NCBI GenBank assembly: GCA_963730535.1
Contig: CAVSRU010000018.1
Coordinates: 124,001-188,000 of the forward strand
DNA length: 64,000 nucleotides
Direction: 5' to 3'
Source: DASSUW01 sp963730535
GTDB lineage: Bacteria; Actinomycetota; Thermoleophilia; Solirubrobacterales; Solirubrobacteraceae
Position 1 is the stretch's first letter, and each line of letters begins with the position of its first letter. Below are positions 61,946 through 64,000 of this stretch, piece after piece. Below the pieces are notes generated by a model. The model was not told the origin of the DNA. It saw only the letters and a list, made by a program, of their open reading frames with translations, and did not search any database. The position numbers and the translations under genes are program-made.

Positions 61946-63700
61946 ATGCTGCGCAGGCACACGCGCGTGCTGATGGCCGCGGCCGTAACGGCCGCGCTGG
62001 CAGCGCCCACCGCCCAGGCGGGCCACGAACAGAGCCAGTTCGAGAAGGAGCCGACCGCGGTCGGCAGCGGCGGCGCGGCCGCCACCGTCGACGCGCTCGC
62101 CACCAAGGCGGCGATCGACACGATGCGGCGGGGTGGCAACGCGGTCGACGCGACGGTCGCCGCCGCGGGCGTGCTCGGGGTCACCGAGCCGTTCTCGGCC
62201 GGAATCGGCGGCGGCGGGTTCATGGTCATCCGCACGCCGCACGGCAAGGTCACGACGATCGACGGCCGCGAGAAGGCGCCGGCCGCGATGCGACCAGGCA
62301 CGTTCATCGACGCCGGCCTCCTGGGCGCGCTCAACAACGCGCGCTTCACCGGCCTGTCGGCCGGCGTGCCCGGCACCGTCGAGCAGTGGGACCAGGCGCT
62401 CGACCGCTACGGGACGAAGTCGCTGCGCAAGCTCCTCCGGCCGGCGATCGACGTCGCCCGCGAGGGCTTCGTCGTCGACCAGACGTTCTTCGACCAGACG
62501 CAGGGCGTGGTCGACTTCTTCGACGACATCCCGTCCACGGCGGCGATCTACCTCGATCCCGACGGCACGCCGCGCGACGTCGGCACCACGCTGCGCAACC
62601 CCGACCTGGCGCGCGCGTACGAGCGCATCGCCCGCTACGGGCCGCGCGCGTTCTACCGCGGGCGGATCGCGCGTGCCATCGCCGAGGCAGTGCAGCACCC
62701 GCCGAAGGGACCGAACGCCAACCACGCCTGGCAGCCCGGCCTGATGACCGAGGACGACCTGCGCGACTACACGGCGCCGTTCCGCAGGCCGACCCGGATC
62801 GACTACAAGGGGCTCGACGTCTGGAGCATGGGCCCGCCGTCGAGCGGCGGGTCGACCGTCGGCGAGGCGCTGAACATCCTCGAGGGCTACCGGCCGCTCG
62901 GCGCCGACCGCACACAGGCGCTGCACCGCTACCTCGAGGCCTCGCGCTACGCGTTCGCGGACCGCAACGCCTACTTGGCCGACCCCGACTACTACGACGT
63001 GCCGCTGCGCTGCCTGCTGTCCGACGCGTTCGCTGCGGAGCGGCGGGCTCTGATCACCGAAACGGCGGCCACGAGCCCTGTCGCGCCTGGCGACTGCCCG
63101 ACGCGCGGCCACGTGGCCGTGGCCGGCGAAGGCCCGTCGACAACGCACCTGACGGTGGCCGACTCGCGCGGGTTCGTCGTCTCGTACACGTTCACGATCG
63201 AGTCAACCGGCGGCAACGGCATCGTCGTCCCGGGATGGGGCTTCCTGCTCAACAACGAGCTGACCGACTTCAACTACGACTCGACGACGCACCCGAACCG
63301 CGTGGACGGCGGCAAGCGGCCGCGCAGCTCGATGGCGCCGACCATCATCACCCGCGACGGCCGGCCCGTGCTGGCCGCGGGCTCGCCGGGCGGGTCGATG
63401 ATCATCACGACGGTCCTCCAGGTGCTGCTCGAGCGGCTCGAGCTCGGGAAGTCGCTGCCGGAGGCGATCGCCGCGCCGCGCGCGTCGCAGCGCAACACGG
63501 CCATGACCGATCCCCGAGCCGGGCTTCATGGCGCCGGAGACACCGGGCTGATCGCAGGCCACGGGGCCACGTGTTCGGCGCCCCGGTCGGAGATCGGTGC
63601 CGCCACCGGGATCGAGTTCCTACGCGGCGATCGCATGCTCGCCGCCGCGGAGCCAGTCCGGCGCGGCGGGGGCAGCGCCGCCGTGGTCAGGAACCGCTGA
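61946..63700 (+). CDS. ggt: Gamma-glutamyltransferase, secreted, with local frame disturbance near the C-terminus
   Basis: 584 residues from ATG 61946. Signal peptide VLMAAAVTAALAAPTAQAG. The large-subunit region has GGNAVDATVAAAGVLGVTEP and GIGGGGFMVIRTP; autoprocessing Thr and small-subunit start are in GPSTTHLTVADSRG; later VPGWGFLLNNELTDF and GSPGGSMIITTVLQ. Together these make it a member of the Ntn-hydrolase GGT family that cleaves gamma-glutamyl bonds outside the cell. At about 63515-63590 the family pattern (EPGFM.PET, HVFGAP) appears in other frames, so two or three compensating indels are likely before SEIGAATGIEFL resumes in frame. Confidence 0.85.
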   Translation: MLRRHTRVLMAAAVTAALAAPTAQAGHEQSQFEKEPTAVGSGGAAATVDALATKAAIDTMRRGGNAVDATVAAAGVLGVTEPFSAGIGGGGFMVIRTPHGKVTTIDGREKAPAAMRPGTFIDAGLLGALNNARFTGLSAGVPGTVEQWDQALDRYGTKSLRKLLRPAIDVAREGFVVDQTFFDQTQGVVDFFDDIPSTAAIYLDPDGTPRDVGTTLRNPDLARAYERIARYGPRAFYRGRIARAIAEAVQHPPKGPNANHAWQPGLMTEDDLRDYTAPFRRPTRIDYKGLDVWSMGPPSSGGSTVGEALNILEGYRPLGADRTQALHRYLEASRYAFADRNAYLADPDYYDVPLRCLLSDAFAAERRALITETAATSPVAPGDCPTRGHVAVAGEGPSTTHLTVADSRGFVVSYTFTIESTGGNGIVVPGWGFLLNNELTDFNYDSTTHPNRVDGGKRPRSSMAPTIITRDGRPVLAAGSPGGSMIITTVLQVLLERLELGKSLPEAIAAPRASQRNTAMTDPRAGLHGAGDTGLIAGHGATCSAPRSEIGAATGIEFLRGDRMLAAAEPVRRGGGSAAVVRNR

Positions 63701-64000
63701 GGTAGTCCTCGAGCACCGGCAGGAGGGCGCGGGCGTCGTCGACCACGGCGTCCGCGTCCGCCAGCGCCTCGATCGCGAACGGGCCGGTGGCGACCGCGGC
63801 GACCCGCACGCGGTCGGCGCGGGCGCACGCGATGTCGCGCGGGGTGTCGCCGATCACCACGGTCCGCTGGCGGAGCCAGCCGCCGGCGCGGGCGCGGGCG
63901 ATCGGCGGCAGGTGGGCGCGCGAGGCATGGTCGGATCCGAAGCCGCCCTGCCCCGGCTCGAAGTAGTCGCCGATCCCGGCGCGGGCCAGCTTGAGCCGCG
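63687..64000 (-). CDS. HAD-superfamily hydrolase, C-terminal part (cut by window end)
   Basis: About 104 codons of the C-terminal half are inside the window; the stop is at 63687-63689 and the start lies beyond 64000. The motif RTVVIGDTPRDIACARADRV (HAD motif IV, with the acidic GDTPRD) and the following VRVAAVATGPFAIEALADAD identify a phosphatase of the PGPase/beta-PGM-like subgroup. The conserved Lys of motif III is expected upstream of GDYFEPGQGGFGSDHASRA. Substrate unknown. Overlaps the ggt 3' end by 14 bases. Confidence 0.82.
   Translation of the reverse strand, partial: RLKLARAGIGDYFEPGQGGFGSDHASRAHLPPIARARAGGWLRQRTVVIGDTPRDIACARADRVRVAAVATGPFAIEALADADAVVDDARALLPVLEDYLSGS

Overview
The window is very GC-rich, gene-dense chromosomal DNA from an actinobacterium, most likely of the class Thermoleophilia (Solirubrobacterales-like). 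Lineage clues are a surface protein whose N-terminus carries the GGTGYAA and NSVG-KQLK-NAVT signature typical of that group (22804-23553), a NucS-type mismatch endonuclease, a Kgd-type fusion of 2-oxoglutarate dehydrogenase E2 and E1, and many GTG starts with ATGA or GTGA stop-start overlaps. I found no rRNA, tRNA, insertion sequence or CRISPR array.

Layout. 1-420: phage-like fragment (broken HNH endonuclease) abutting the first 31 codons of a peroxiredoxin gene. 0.5-10.7 kb: frameshifted M20 peptidase, SixA, PRC-barrel protein, secreted glycoside hydrolase, phosphotransferase, aldehyde dehydrogenase, cyclophilin, DEAD-box helicase, secreted M14 carboxypeptidase, PfkB kinase. 10.8-20.7 kb: methyltransferase, STAND ATPase with a C-terminal winged helix, dCTP deaminase interrupted by an apparently complete class 3 intein, citrate synthase, GNAT, GGDEF-EAL protein, Ca/H antiporter. 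20.8-29.7 kb: GAF/PAS protein, small secreted and hypothetical proteins, zinc peptidase, LVIVD-repeat secreted protein, MetF, metallo-beta-lactamase-fold hydrolase, M29 aminopeptidase. 29.7-36.4 kb: histidine kinase and response regulator, pyruvate kinase, ABC1 kinase, divergent glyoxalase pair. 36.4-41.0 kb: repeat-rich spacer, a small secreted-protein gene between 29-bp direct repeats, and an operon of small membrane protein, methyltransferase and membrane sulfatase-like enzyme. 41.1-54.1 kb: Ppx/GppA, Nudix, the E2-E1 fusion, alkyltransferase-like protein, YjbQ, NucS, a polar amino acid ABC transporter and a DnaJ/TPR protein. 54.1-64 kb: leader with two tiny MGWKL reading frames, HD-GYP protein, a miniature FAD-oxidase-like protein, glutamine-amidotransferase-like hydrolase, EttA, a four-gene thiol-redox operon, gamma-glutamyltransferase and a HAD hydrolase cut by the window end.

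Most genes are housekeeping: TCA cycle (citrate synthase, 2-oxoglutarate dehydrogenase), glycolysis (pyruvate kinase), one-carbon metabolism (MetF), nucleotide supply (Dcd), genome and translation care (NucS, ATL, EttA, helicase), methylglyoxal detoxification and amino acid uptake. Signalling is well represented (HK/RR, GGDEF-EAL, HD-GYP, GAF/PAS, STAND regulator). The most unusual items are the dcd class 3 intein, the twin MGWKL frames upstream of a DnaJ/TPR gene, the coupled MauE-thioredoxin / Tat-exported Cys-rich protein / CcdA-like / beta-propeller operon, the Kgd fusion that keeps two lipoyl domains, and short repeats in promoters and spacers. Several genes (HNH, M20, kgd, ggt) carry small indels that may be sequencing errors rather than decay.
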